Assembly (NCBI GenBank): GCA_004017535.1
Contig: SAJS01000001.1
Location: 310,001-374,000, forward strand
Direction of reading: 5' to 3'
DNA from: Mesorhizobium sp.
Lineage (GTDB): Bacteria; Pseudomonadota; Alphaproteobacteria; Rhizobiales; Rhizobiaceae
DNA length: 64,000 nt
In this document: positions 1 through 8,635 of the stretch, piece after piece
How positions within the stretch are numbered: the first letter of the stretch is position 1
Layout: each line of letters begins with the position of its first letter
Notes under the pieces: generated by a model
What the model saw: only the letters and a program-made list of their open reading frames with translations
What the model was told of the DNA's origin: nothing
The model's database searches: none
Made by a program: the position numbers and the translations under genes

Positions 1-520
1 TCTCGATATGGATCGGCCGGTTGCCGATCAGCGCCTTCACCCGCCTCACCTTGTCGACGATCGCCGGGATGAAGGCCTGCCCGCCGAAACCCGGATTGAC
101 GGTCATGATCAGGATCAGGTCGAGCCGGTCGAGCACATATTCGATCGCCGTCTCCGGCGTCGCCGGGTTCAGCGAGACGCCGGCTTTCTTGCCGAGGCTC
201 TTGATGGTCTGCAGCGAGCGGTCGAGATGCGGCCCGGCCTCGGCGTGCACCGTCATGCCGTCGCAGCCGGCTTCGGCGAATGCCGCCAGGTAAGGATCGG
301 CCGGCGCTATCATCAGATGGCAGTCGAAGAAGGCCTTGGTGCGGTTGCGGATCGCCTTGATCACCGGTGGGCCGAAGGTGATGTTGGGCACGAAATGGCC
401 GTCCATCACGTCGAGATGAATCCAGTCGGCGCCGGCCGCCGCGACGGCCTCGACCTCATCGCCCAGCTTCGAAAAATCCGATGCCAGCACCGAAGGCGCG
501 ATCAGGGTCTTCTTGCTCAT
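1..520 (-). CDS. rpe: Ribulose-phosphate 3-epimerase, C-terminus cut by window edge
   Basis: Interconverts ribulose 5-phosphate and xylulose 5-phosphate in the pentose phosphate and Calvin pathways; a cytosolic TIM-barrel metalloenzyme. The minus-strand frame opens with ATG at 520 and runs off position 1, giving about 173 of the usual 220-230 residues. It begins [20 protein letters not shown], the family's N-terminal signature. [12 protein letters not shown] carries metal-binding His and Asp residues, DCHLM another metal His, and [10 protein letters not shown] the phosphate-binding loop. The start is preceded in mRNA sense by GGGAGAATTTGCGCC, a good ribosome site. The active-site part that is visible is intact; the last 50 or so residues lie outside the window. 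Identification is firm. Confidence 0.95.
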   Translation of the reverse strand, partial: MSKKTLIAPSVLASDFSKLGDEVEAVAAAGADWIHLDVMDGHFVPNITFGPPVIKAIRNRTKAFFDCHLMIAPADPYLAAFAEAGCDGMTVHAEAGPHLDRSLQTIKSLGKKAGVSLNPATPETAIEYVLDRLDLILIMTVNPGFGGQAFIPAIVDKVRRVKALIGNRPIHIE

Positions 521-651
521 GGCGCAAATTCTCCCGGCAGTGCTGCGCGCGGCCGCGCGCCTGTCAGGGCGATTGCCTAGACCATGAACCGGCCAAGGGG
601 AAGCATGTTTTAAGACGGGCGCATCGCTCGCCTGCTGTGATGTGGAAAAGA

Positions 652-677
652 AACCCGCCGGATCGCTCCGGCGGGTT
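652..677 (-). terminator. Intrinsic terminator after the DUF11/Cys-rich gene
   Basis: A perfect 11-bp inverted repeat (AACCCGCCGGA / TCCGGCGGGTT) with a TCGC loop. Read on the minus strand it is followed by TTTCTTTTCC. It lies 31 bp past the stop codon of the secreted-protein gene ending at 708. A short pyrimidine tract on the plus side suggests weak bidirectional activity. Confidence 0.8.
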
Positions 678-707
678 CTTCTTCAGCCGGCAATTTGCGG
701 CTTGATG

Positions 708-3700
708 CTACTGGATGTTCGCGCCGCTCGGGTCCTGAATGATCCGCCGCGGCTGGCGCTGCGGCACCAGTTGCTGCAGCACGTTCGGATTGAGCAGGAT
801 GCCGGGGTTGATCTCGATACCCGGCTGCCTGCGGATCGGCGTGCAGTCAGGGAACCGCCCGGTCGTGCCGGCCGGGCAGCGCCGCCGGGTGAAGACTGGC
901 TGGCACTGTCCGTCGATGAACTCCGCACCCGGCGCGCATTCCACCTGCGGCTTGCGGCAGGCGCCGTTGCGAACCTCGGTCTCGCGCGGGCAGATGCAGT
1001 CGCCCCGTTTGTTGTGGACCTGGCCGCGAATAGTGCACTGCTCCTGGCTCGGCTTCGGCCGCTGGCAGGCCTTGCCGCGCACTTCCAGGCCGTCCGGGCA
1101 GGCGCAATTGCCGTTGGCGTCACGCACCTGGCCGCGGATCGGGCATTGCTTCGATACGATCGGCCGGCAGGCACCGTCGCGCACCTCCGTACCGCTCGGG
1201 CAGACGCAATCGCCGTCGCCGTTGCGGACCTGACCGCGAATGCGGCACTGGGCAGGCGGCTGCCGGTCAGGCACGCAAGCCTTGGCCGCGCGGTCGACAT
1301 GCGTGCCGTCCGGACAGGTGCAGCCGTTCGACGTTGGCACCGCGCCACGGATCGTGCACTTCGGCGGGACGACCTGACACACGCCGTTCACCAGCTGGCC
1401 GCGGCGGCACACGCAATTGCCGTTCTCGTCGCGGTATTGGCCAGGACGCAGCGTGCATTGCGGCTCCTGCGGCTCTCCGCCCTTGACGCACTTGCCGTTT
1501 TCCAGCTCCGTGCCGCGCGGGCAGACGCAGCGTCCATCCTCGGTCCGGATTTGGCCCTGCAGCAGGACACAGCGCGGCGGTGGCGGCAGTGGCAGGAGCT
1601 TGGTGCCGCCGCCTGTGTCCCCGCTGCCCGAACACTGGCCATTGCGGAAGGTGGTGCCCTCCGGGCAGACGCAACGGCCGGCCGAGTTCATCACCAGTCC
1701 ATACAAGCACTGGTTCTTCACCTCGTGCCGGATGGTGAAGGGATGGCACGCATAAGCCTTGCCGCGATCGCCCTGGACGTTGCTCAAGTCGCGCGACAGC
1801 ACGTCGCCGCCGCCTTGCACCGGCGTGTTCGGAGGAAGCACGCCGACGCAGTTCTGTCCGCTGACCGTGCCCTGCAGAGCGGCAAGACGCCCATCCGCGG
1901 GAAGGATCACGGTGACCTGGTGGCTGTGGCTTTCGCCGGCGCCCAGCGTCAGATTGGCGATGCAGGACGCCGGCAGCGTCTTCGGCTCCGGCGAGCAGCC
2001 GAAAGGCGGATCGATCGAGGTGACCTGAACGCCTTCCAGCCGGCCGAGACCCTCCACGCCGATCGCGTCGCCGATGCGGACCGGACCGGAGAAGGGATTC
2101 GGCCCGTCGTTCGTGATGGTGATCTCGAACGAGCATGGTTCTCCCGGCTGGCATTCGGCATCGCCGGTCTTCTCGACGCGGATGGTGGAGGCGCCGCCCC
2201 CGTTCGCGCAGGCCTGCCCGATCGGGTAGACGATGTCGTCGCCCGGCGCCGGCCCAAAACTGCCGCGCGCGCAGTTCTCGAACGCGCCATTGCCGCTCAC
2301 CGTCACGTCGAAGTGCCGGCTGGTTCCGGGCGTCATCACGGCGCCGGGAATCTGACACGACAGCGTGTTTGCAGGCACCGGGCCGCAGGTCCATTCCGCA
2401 CCGTCAGGGGTGACGGTTTGAATCTGGACAGGCGCTCCGCCCGACACCAGCGTGGCGGCGTCGTTCACCCGCACCGGACCTGTGGGCGCCGCGGTGCCGG
2501 CATTGCTGACGGTGATGCGGCAGGAAACAGCCGCGGCACCGGCCAGCGAACCGCCGCAGGTCTTGGTGATGCGCAGGCCAGGCTGGCCGCCATTCGGATG
2601 GCGGATGCGCTCGGTCGCGCAGGCCTTGTTGTCGGCGAGGTGGACCTCGCCGGGGATGCCTTTCACCTCGGCGCAGTTCTCGACCGTGTCCGGCCGGTAG
2701 CTTGCCGGCATTAGCGCCTTGACGACGATCGGCGTCGAGGCACCCGGAGGCAGCGAGATGCCGGCATTGTCGCAGCGGAACTGTCCGGGCCCGTTCGGTC
2801 CGCATGTCCATGGCGGGCTCGGCCCGAAGGTCGACGAGGTCGGCGCGCCGCCGGGATAGGTGTCGATCACCGTCAGCGGCCCGTTATAGGTGCCGGTGCC
2901 GTTGTTGATGATGTCGATCACGAAAGTGCAGACGCCGTCCGGCGTGCAGACCGGGGTGCGGGCGCGCTTCTTCAGGATCAGGTCGACCTTCTTCTCGACC
3001 GGCGGATTGCACTGCGGATCGCGATCACCACGGCGGCAGATCGGGATCGAAGCGCAGCCGCGGTCGTTCTGTTGGCTGCCGAACAGCGGCTTGCCGCTGG
3101 CCTGGTAGTCATAGGCGGCGCAGTTGCGCAGCGCGCCGCCCTGCCAGCCGCCCGCCGGCTTGAAGCCGAGCTTGAGATTGACCGAAGCGCCGGGGTTGAG
3201 CGTCGTTGCCGGATGGGTGCAGGTCATCGGCGTCGTGCCGGGCACGCAGACCCAGGGCGCATTCGGCCCCGAGGTCAGCACCGAGCCTGCCGGCAACGTC
3301 ACCTCGTCGAGCACGATCTTGCCGTTATAGGGCGCGTCGCCGACATTGGTGACGGTGATGGTGAAGTCGCAGCCGCCGGCCATTGTGCAGCGCGGCACGT
3401 CGGCAAGCTTCTCGACCTTGAGGTCGGGCTCCTTGTCCTTCGGCGGGCATCTCAGGTCACGCGGGATGACGATGTCGATGACCTGCGTGCAGCAGAGCCC
3501 CCAACCCTCCTTCGGGCCGGCATAGGTCTCGATGCCGGTGACGATGAGGTGGATGGTCTCGCCCGGGGAGGCGCCGATGATCTTCCAGTTCAGCACGCCG
3601 CCGCCGACCGGAACCTTCTGCGTGTCGGGAACGATGCTGATGCCGGGAGTGGTCGTCGCCACCTGCACCCATTTGCCGCCCATCTCGGGTCCGACCGGCA

Positions 3701-4559
3701 TGTGGTAGATGAAGGCGCCGCCGCCGGGCACGCAATCGACCGTGCCGCGTTCGACCTTGAAGCATTCCTTGCCGGGAGGCGGAGGCGGCGGGTTGCATTT
3801 GGTCGGGTCGATCCTGATCGAGGTTTTCACCCCGGTGAGGAAATCGCCGTCGTCGGGTTTGTCCGGATCCTGCGAGGGGATGGTCGTTGCCGGCCCGCCC
3901 CGCAGCGAAACCTTGATCTCTCCCTGGTTGTCGACCGTCGCCGGCACGGGAAAGGTCGCATGGTCTATCTTGGCGGTGATCCGGAAGGTGATGACGCGCT
4001 CGTTCGCAGCACCCTCGCCATCGAGGTTGGCAGCGCTGATGCGGAAGTTGGAAACGCTCGCCGTGTCGTTCGCGCCGGCCGACGTGCTGATTGAGGCGAC
4101 TGGCAGTGGTCCGCCGGAGGCGCTGGTGCCGTCGCCGGCCACATCGACGCTGACGATCTGCAGGCCGTGCGGCAGCTGGTCCCTGAAATCGAGCCTTGTC
4201 GCCTTGAGCAAGGCAGCCACGCTTGGCCGGTCGAAGTCCTGCGGGTCGCCATGGATGCCGAAGCTCAGGACATATTCGACCGTATCGCAGCTTCTCTGGC
4301 CGCCTTTCTTGGTGAAGTACGGCACGATCCGCGCGAGTTCCGCGTTGATGCCGCGTGAGGCTGGACTAGCGGCCTGGTTGGTCGCGGTCGGTGTCTGATC
4401 CTGGGCGAGCGCCGGCAGAGCCGGCATCATGGCGACCGCGATACCGGCCGCCATCAGCCAGCGCGCGCCGCGCCTGGCATATGACAGGGGTTTCATGATC
4501 GTCTCCATGACGGTTTTCGTTTCGCGCGGAGCGAGGCGGGAAAGGGCGAGATCGCTCAT
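708..4559 (-). CDS. Large secreted DUF11-repeat / Cys-rich-repeat protein, 1283 aa
   Basis: Predicted exported protein of unknown function. A basic N-region and hydrophobic stretch ending in ALPALAQ (about residues 22-53) look like a signal peptide. Four immunoglobulin-like DUF11 repeats follow at roughly residues 380-500, 530-650, 660-780 and 795-900; each contains a pattern like C-x-F-x-I-T-V-x-N-x-G. From about 945 to 1245 come seven to eight tandem Cys-rich units of about 30-38 residues with the core C-x-I-R-G-Q-V-x-(N/D)-x-x-G-x-C-x-C-P, resembling small disulphide modules. The start at 4559 is supported by AGGAGGGAAAG directly upstream and by an ATGA overlap with the preceding gene. Surface adhesion or matrix binding is an inference. 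No sortase signal or clear membrane anchor is visible at the C-terminus. Confidence 0.85.
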   Translation of the reverse strand: MSDLALSRLAPRETKTVMETIMKPLSYARRGARWLMAAGIAVAMMPALPALAQDQTPTATNQAASPASRGINAELARIVPYFTKKGGQRSCDTVEYVLSFGIHGDPQDFDRPSVAALLKATRLDFRDQLPHGLQIVSVDVAGDGTSASGGPLPVASISTSAGANDTASVSNFRISAANLDGEGAANERVITFRITAKIDHATFPVPATVDNQGEIKVSLRGGPATTIPSQDPDKPDDGDFLTGVKTSIRIDPTKCNPPPPPPGKECFKVERGTVDCVPGGGAFIYHMPVGPEMGGKWVQVATTTPGISIVPDTQKVPVGGGVLNWKIIGASPGETIHLIVTGIETYAGPKEGWGLCCTQVIDIVIPRDLRCPPKDKEPDLKVEKLADVPRCTMAGGCDFTITVTNVGDAPYNGKIVLDEVTLPAGSVLTSGPNAPWVCVPGTTPMTCTHPATTLNPGASVNLKLGFKPAGGWQGGALRNCAAYDYQASGKPLFGSQQNDRGCASIPICRRGDRDPQCNPPVEKKVDLILKKRARTPVCTPDGVCTFVIDIINNGTGTYNGPLTVIDTYPGGAPTSSTFGPSPPWTCGPNGPGQFRCDNAGISLPPGASTPIVVKALMPASYRPDTVENCAEVKGIPGEVHLADNKACATERIRHPNGGQPGLRITKTCGGSLAGAAAVSCRITVSNAGTAAPTGPVRVNDAATLVSGGAPVQIQTVTPDGAEWTCGPVPANTLSCQIPGAVMTPGTSRHFDVTVSGNGAFENCARGSFGPAPGDDIVYPIGQACANGGGASTIRVEKTGDAECQPGEPCSFEITITNDGPNPFSGPVRIGDAIGVEGLGRLEGVQVTSIDPPFGCSPEPKTLPASCIANLTLGAGESHSHQVTVILPADGRLAALQGTVSGQNCVGVLPPNTPVQGGGDVLSRDLSNVQGDRGKAYACHPFTIRHEVKNQCLYGLVMNSAGRCVCPEGTTFRNGQCSGSGDTGGGTKLLPLPPPPRCVLLQGQIRTEDGRCVCPRGTELENGKCVKGGEPQEPQCTLRPGQYRDENGNCVCRRGQLVNGVCQVVPPKCTIRGAVPTSNGCTCPDGTHVDRAAKACVPDRQPPAQCRIRGQVRNGDGDCVCPSGTEVRDGACRPIVSKQCPIRGQVRDANGNCACPDGLEVRGKACQRPKPSQEQCTIRGQVHNKRGDCICPRETEVRNGACRKPQVECAPGAEFIDGQCQPVFTRRRCPAGTTGRFPDCTPIRRQPGIEINPGILLNPNVLQQLVPQRQPRRIIQDPSGANIQ

Positions 4560-6526
4560 CTTTCCCTCCTAGGCGCTTCGCAGTCGACGGCTGGCGTTCT
4601 GAGCGGCAGCGTCATCTTGCAGCAAGGATAGTAGCCACCCTTGTCCTGGTCGGACTTGCGATAGAAGCAGAGCCCGACATTGACGGTGTCGCCAGGGTCA
4701 TGGCCGGTGATGTCGACCGTATAGGGCTTGCCCGGGACATGCGACATGGGGGTTGTCACCCCGACGCCGGGCGTCCTGGACTGCGCGTTGATCGAATCGC
4801 CGCCGAAGCCGGCATGATCATGGAGAGTGAGTTCGGCCCGCAGCCCGCGCGGCGTGCAGTAATAATGCACGTCCTCGACATCGACGCAGGGCGGCAGATT
4901 GCCGGGCGGCGGGAAGTCGGGCGGGTAGAACGGAGGCAGATAGCCGCCGGGGATTTCCTCGTAATAGCCGGCGCGGCCCTCGCAAGGGCGCCAGACCCTG
5001 ACGTCGCCTACATGGCCTTGCACGTCCGGGTCCTCGAAATAGCCGTCGAAGTCGACGAACCACGAGCCGAAGGGCGGCACATTGGCCGGCTTGACCAGCG
5101 CGCTCGGCGTCAGCTGCACGCCATGCACGGCAAGCGGTCCGCCGGCGGCGAGCCGCTCGGCAAGTTCGGGATTGTCGCGCAACTTGTCGCCGGTGTTGAC
5201 GACGGTGTCGGCGCAGACGGACGTGTCGAGATTGCCTTCGGCGTCGTAACGGTACTGCAAATCGACGCCGCCGGCCGACTGGCGGTTACCCTCTGGGAAG
5301 CCGACTGCATATTCCTCTGGAACCGCGACCCAGACCGATTCCGTTGCCGGATCATCCGGGTCCTCGCGCCAGTAGCGGATCAGCTCACCTTTGCCGGAGG
5401 AGGCGAAACGGCTGTAATCATAGCGGTTTTCGACAGGGCCGCGCTGGGCGAGATACATGAAGCCCTTGTTGTCGAAGGCGATGTCGGTGACGGCATAATC
5501 CTGGTCCGCCTTGACCGTCAGCTCCCAGCGCGGATCGCCGGCGAAGCTTCCGTCGCTCGCAATGCCGACCGACCAGATCTCGGCCTTCTCGCCGACGGAA
5601 TAGTAGAGCCGGCCGCCATGATAGGAGACGGCCCAGACCCGGCGCGCATCCTGCGTGTAGCCCCAGGTTTCGGGGTCTTCCGCGTCGAAAGCGGCAGTCT
5701 GGATGTCCATCAGGGCGCCGTCATCGGCGACCGGGGCAAGCCCATGCGCCGGGCGACCGGCGACGCCATGGTCGAAGCTGTCGATCGGATTGCCCTCGAT
5801 ATCGATGCGGTGAATAAGCCCCGTGTCGAGATCCGAAGCGAAGAACTCGCGATGGGTCGGATCGAAGGTGAGGTTGCCGATGCCGGGGCCGCTGTTGGTG
5901 TCGATATCGGCGAATTTGGAGACAGCACCCGTGATGCCGTCGATCTTCCAGATCGTGCCCGGGCCGCCGCCATTCTCGGTGCCGAACTGGCCGTCCATGA
6001 AGACCGCGCCGGCGGCGCCGCGGCGCTGCCGTTCCGGCCTTCCATCACTGTCCGCGTCCGGGGTGACGATCTCGACGCCGTGCAGCGAGGTCGCGGCCGC
6101 ATAGAGGTTGGGAACGCCCGACGGCACGCCGTCGCGCACGCCATCGTCATAGGCGAGGCCGAACACCTCGCCGATCTGGCCGGCCGTCACCTCGAAGGGC
6201 GGCGGCGTGAAGACAAGCTGGCCGGAGGCCGGTCCGCCGAGAGGCGAAACGTCGAAAATGCGCAAGGATGCGCGCGACGTGTCGATGAAGGTCTCGTCGA
6301 CCGGGTCGACGCCGGGCGGCAGACCCTGATCGAAATCAGGAATGATGGTGCCCGGGAAGCCGGTGACCGCCATCGATCCGGGATAGATGATCTCCTGCGC
6401 CTTCGCCACGCCGCCGATCCACAGGCCGGCGGACAGCGCCAAAGCGAGAATTCCGCTGCCTGTCGTGATTGCGCGGCGCAAACGGCCGCCACGGGAACGC
6501 AGGAACGAGCCGCGAACGCCAGACAT
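4556..6526 (-). CDS. Secreted propeller-like protein, 656 aa
   Basis: Function unknown. The chosen start (MSGVRGSFLRSRGG) has GGGGGGAG five bases upstream and places a basic N-region and hydrophobic core ending GGVAKAQE as a signal peptide of about 43 residues. The middle of the protein resembles NHL/SMP-30-like propeller repeats, with phrases such as GTIWKIDGITG, SKFADI, GNLTFDP, ASDLDTGLIHRIDI and DIAFDNKGFMYLAQRG. The C-terminal 100 residues contain a proline-rich stretch (LPPFYPPDFPPPGNLPPC) and several cysteines that could form disulphides. Its stop overlaps the next start as ATGA, so the two exported proteins are probably made together in defined ratio. A frame extends 83 codons upstream, but it lacks a ribosome site and would bury the signal peptide. 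Confidence 0.8.
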   Translation of the reverse strand: MSGVRGSFLRSRGGRLRRAITTGSGILALALSAGLWIGGVAKAQEIIYPGSMAVTGFPGTIIPDFDQGLPPGVDPVDETFIDTSRASLRIFDVSPLGGPASGQLVFTPPPFEVTAGQIGEVFGLAYDDGVRDGVPSGVPNLYAAATSLHGVEIVTPDADSDGRPERQRRGAAGAVFMDGQFGTENGGGPGTIWKIDGITGAVSKFADIDTNSGPGIGNLTFDPTHREFFASDLDTGLIHRIDIEGNPIDSFDHGVAGRPAHGLAPVADDGALMDIQTAAFDAEDPETWGYTQDARRVWAVSYHGGRLYYSVGEKAEIWSVGIASDGSFAGDPRWELTVKADQDYAVTDIAFDNKGFMYLAQRGPVENRYDYSRFASSGKGELIRYWREDPDDPATESVWVAVPEEYAVGFPEGNRQSAGGVDLQYRYDAEGNLDTSVCADTVVNTGDKLRDNPELAERLAAGGPLAVHGVQLTPSALVKPANVPPFGSWFVDFDGYFEDPDVQGHVGDVRVWRPCEGRAGYYEEIPGGYLPPFYPPDFPPPGNLPPCVDVEDVHYYCTPRGLRAELTLHDHAGFGGDSINAQSRTPGVGVTTPMSHVPGKPYTVDITGHDPGDTVNVGLCFYRKSDQDKGGYYPCCKMTLPLRTPAVDCEAPRRER

Positions 6527-6882
6527 TGAACTCCCCCCGAAGCCGCTGGGAGAAACGTCCGTTCTTGCCGCGCCAACCAGGGCAAGGCGCGGCGTTGCGG
6601 CACGTTCTTCCCCGATCAAATTGTCTGTTTTCCTCTTTGCGACGATACGCCGGCTGCCGGGCAGGGTCAACGGAATCAGCCGGAAGCCTAGCGCGTCGAC
6701 CCCATCCCGAAGGCGGTGATCGCGCCGGACTCCCGCTGTTCCCGGAGACCGCGAAGTCTCTGGGTTTCTTGTCATGGCGGCTTTCCTTTCCGGGCCGCAC
6801 CATCGCGGCGCCTGGCCGTCAGTCGCCGGCCGGCGGGGAAAGGTTCATGTCAGGATAGCGGAGCGGAAAGCGCCCTGGGATG
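6527..6882. other. 356-bp intergenic region
   Basis: Lies between the esterase stop and the start of the propeller-protein gene, both on the minus strand. Apart from the candidate promoter at 6642-6670 I see no hairpin terminator, repeat or credible small gene. The open frame reading into it is the upstream extension of the propeller gene. Confidence 0.5.
6642..6670 (-). promoter_or_regulatory. Candidate sigma-70-type promoter for the secreted-protein pair
   Basis: On the minus strand TTGACC is followed after 17 bases by TATCGT, about 116 bp upstream of the propeller-protein start. Spacing and both hexamers fit a housekeeping promoter, but such matches arise by chance. Confidence 0.35.
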
Positions 6883-7842
6883 TCACCAGATCCAGTCGCC
6901 GCGCCCGAGCACCGAAAGCGCCTCGACGATGCGGGTGAAGCTGGTTCGCGCACGGCCAACCATGTGCCGGGCCCTGAGGTATCCGTGCACAAGGCCGGGC
7001 TCCTCGAACCAGAAGGCGCGTCCGCCGGCCGCGATGACGCGGTCGCGATAGGCTTCGCCGTCGGAGGACAGCGGATCGCATTGAGCGGTGATCAGCACGG
7101 TCGGCGGCAGGTTCGCGAAATCCGCATCGGCGAGCGGGTAGAGCGTGATGTCGCCGGTCATGTCCACGCCGCCGGTGCGGACATGCTTGTAGAAGTCGAG
7201 GTCGCGCACGGTCAGCATCGGCGCCTCGGCATGCGTAACGTAAGATCCCTTCGAGTGGTCGCCGCCGAGGCCGGGGTAGATCAGCACCTGGCCGGCCGGC
7301 TTCTTGGCGTGGCCGCGCGTCGCATGCGCAACCGCCGCGCAAAGATTGCCGCCGGCGCTGTCGCCGCAGAGCAGGACCGGGCAGTCATAGGTCTTGGCGG
7401 CCCATTCGAAGGCGTCCATGGCGTCGTCGAAGGCGGCCGGGTGCAGATTCTCCGGCGCCAGCCGGTAGTCGAGCGAGACCACCTCGAAGCCGGTGCGGGC
7501 GCAAAGCTCGGCGCAGACATCGTCATGGCTGTCCAATCCGCCAAGGATGAAGCCGCCGCCATGAATATAGAGCACCATGGCGGTTTTGTCCGGAACGGCG
7601 TTGCGGTAGATGCGGATCGAGATGCTGTCGGTTGGTGCGGCAACGGCAACCGTCTCCGCCGACACGCCTTGCGGATAGCCGACAAAGAACTCCCGGCACA
7701 TCCGGTCGTAGATCGCGCGCTGCTCACCGATCGTGTAGTCGATCGTATCAGGCGGATAATAGGAGTTGGTCTTCTCGATGAAGGCCCAGGTCTCGGCATC
7801 GATGAGGGTTTTGTACTCGGTCATGATGGATGACGCCGTCAT
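6883..7842 (-). CDS. Alpha/beta hydrolase, HSL-type esterase family
   Basis: A 319-residue serine hydrolase of the hormone-sensitive-lipase family, likely acting on small carboxyl esters or thioesters in the cytosol. The oxyanion motif HGGG is at residues 94-97 and the nucleophile elbow GDSAGG at 160-165 (Ser162). Asp256 in CDPLSSDG and His286 in LVHGYLR complete the triad. It is the last gene of the presumed carnitine/gamma-butyrobetaine operon, 10 bp after the enoyl-CoA hydratase gene. A hydrolytic step such as carnitinyl-CoA or betainyl-CoA cleavage is therefore conceivable, but that is inference; the family itself only predicts esterase activity. The start is uncertain: ATG at 7842 or 7824, neither with a strong ribosome site. 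Confidence 0.85.
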   Translation of the reverse strand: MTASSIMTEYKTLIDAETWAFIEKTNSYYPPDTIDYTIGEQRAIYDRMCREFFVGYPQGVSAETVAVAAPTDSISIRIYRNAVPDKTAMVLYIHGGGFILGGLDSHDDVCAELCARTGFEVVSLDYRLAPENLHPAAFDDAMDAFEWAAKTYDCPVLLCGDSAGGNLCAAVAHATRGHAKKPAGQVLIYPGLGGDHSKGSYVTHAEAPMLTVRDLDFYKHVRTGGVDMTGDITLYPLADADFANLPPTVLITAQCDPLSSDGEAYRDRVIAAGGRAFWFEEPGLVHGYLRARHMVGRARTSFTRIVEALSVLGRGDWIW

Positions 7843-7852
7843 CGCCGTAGAT

Positions 7853-8635
7853 TCACCTGCCCTTCCACACCGGGTCGCGCTTTTCCGCGAACGCCCGGAA
7901 CCCCTCCATATTGTCTTCCGACCCGTAGAGGATATCGACGGTCCGAAGCTGCCTTTTCGTCACCTTGTTCATGGCGTCCTGGAAGGTCAGCGCCTCAGCC
8001 ACCCGCGCCGTCTCCTTGATCGAGGCGAAGACCAGCGGCGGGCCGCTGGCGAGCAACCTTGCGATCTCCCAGACGCGCTCTTCCAGCTTGTCCTTGGGCA
8101 GCACCTCGTTGACCAGGCCCCAGCGATGCGCCTCGGCGACATCCATCCAGCGGCCGGTGAACAGGAGATCCATGGCGATGTGGTAGGGGATGCGCTTCGG
8201 CAGCTTGATCGTCGCGGCATCCGCGAGCGTGCCGGCGCGGATCTCGGGCAGCGCGAAGGAGGAATGGTCCGAGGCGTAGATGAGGTCGCAGGACAGCGCC
8301 AGCTCGAAGCCGCCGCCCACCGCCATGCCATTGACGCAGGCGATCACCGGCTTGTTGAGGTCGCGCAGTTCCTGGAGGCCGGCAAAACCGCCGACGCCAT
8401 AGTCGCCGTCCACCGCATCGCCGGCGGCGGCCGCCTTCAGATCCCAGCCGGCGCTGAAGAACTTGTCGCCAGCCGTCTTGACGATGGCGACCCGCAGCTC
8501 CGGATCGTCGCGGAACGCCTTGAAGGTCTCGCCCATCAGCCGCGACGTCTTGAGGTCGATGGCATTGGCCTTCGGCCGGTCGAGCCTGACTTCGAGGATC
8601 GCGCCTTCGCGGCGGGTGGTGATGACGTCAGCCAT
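7853..8635 (-). CDS. Enoyl-CoA hydratase, CaiD-like (260 aa)
   Basis: Crotonase-fold enzyme that hydrates a trans-2-enoyl-CoA. In this operon the likely substrate is crotonobetainyl-CoA, giving carnitinyl-CoA. Motifs seen are ACVNGMAVGGGFELALSCD, with the first catalytic Glu in GGGFEL, and ALPEIRAG, with the second Glu, so a true hydratase active site is present. The later segment RIPYHIAMDLLFTGRWMDVAEA is the usual helix around the active site. ATG at 8635 has GGAG about ten bases upstream and overlaps the end of the CoA-ligase gene by 8 bp, implying translational coupling. An earlier TTG in frame is less likely. Substrate assignment is from context. Confidence 0.88.
   Translation of the reverse strand: MADVITTRREGAILEVRLDRPKANAIDLKTSRLMGETFKAFRDDPELRVAIVKTAGDKFFSAGWDLKAAAAGDAVDGDYGVGGFAGLQELRDLNKPVIACVNGMAVGGGFELALSCDLIYASDHSSFALPEIRAGTLADAATIKLPKRIPYHIAMDLLFTGRWMDVAEAHRWGLVNEVLPKDKLEERVWEIARLLASGPPLVFASIKETARVAEALTFQDAMNKVTKRQLRTVDILYGSEDNMEGFRAFAEKRDPVWKGR

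Noticed and set aside
840..1720. Tandem near-repeats in DNA that could suggest a CRISPR array or satellite
   Set aside because: The unit is in frame and encodes the Cys-rich protein repeats; there is no constant direct repeat with unrelated spacers.
642..2714. 690-codon open frame on the plus strand opposite the DUF11/Cys-rich gene
   Set aside because: High-GC antisense shadow: no ribosome site, no recognisable domain and a composition dominated by Ala, Arg, Asp and His. The minus-strand frame has a signal peptide, repeats and a strong start.
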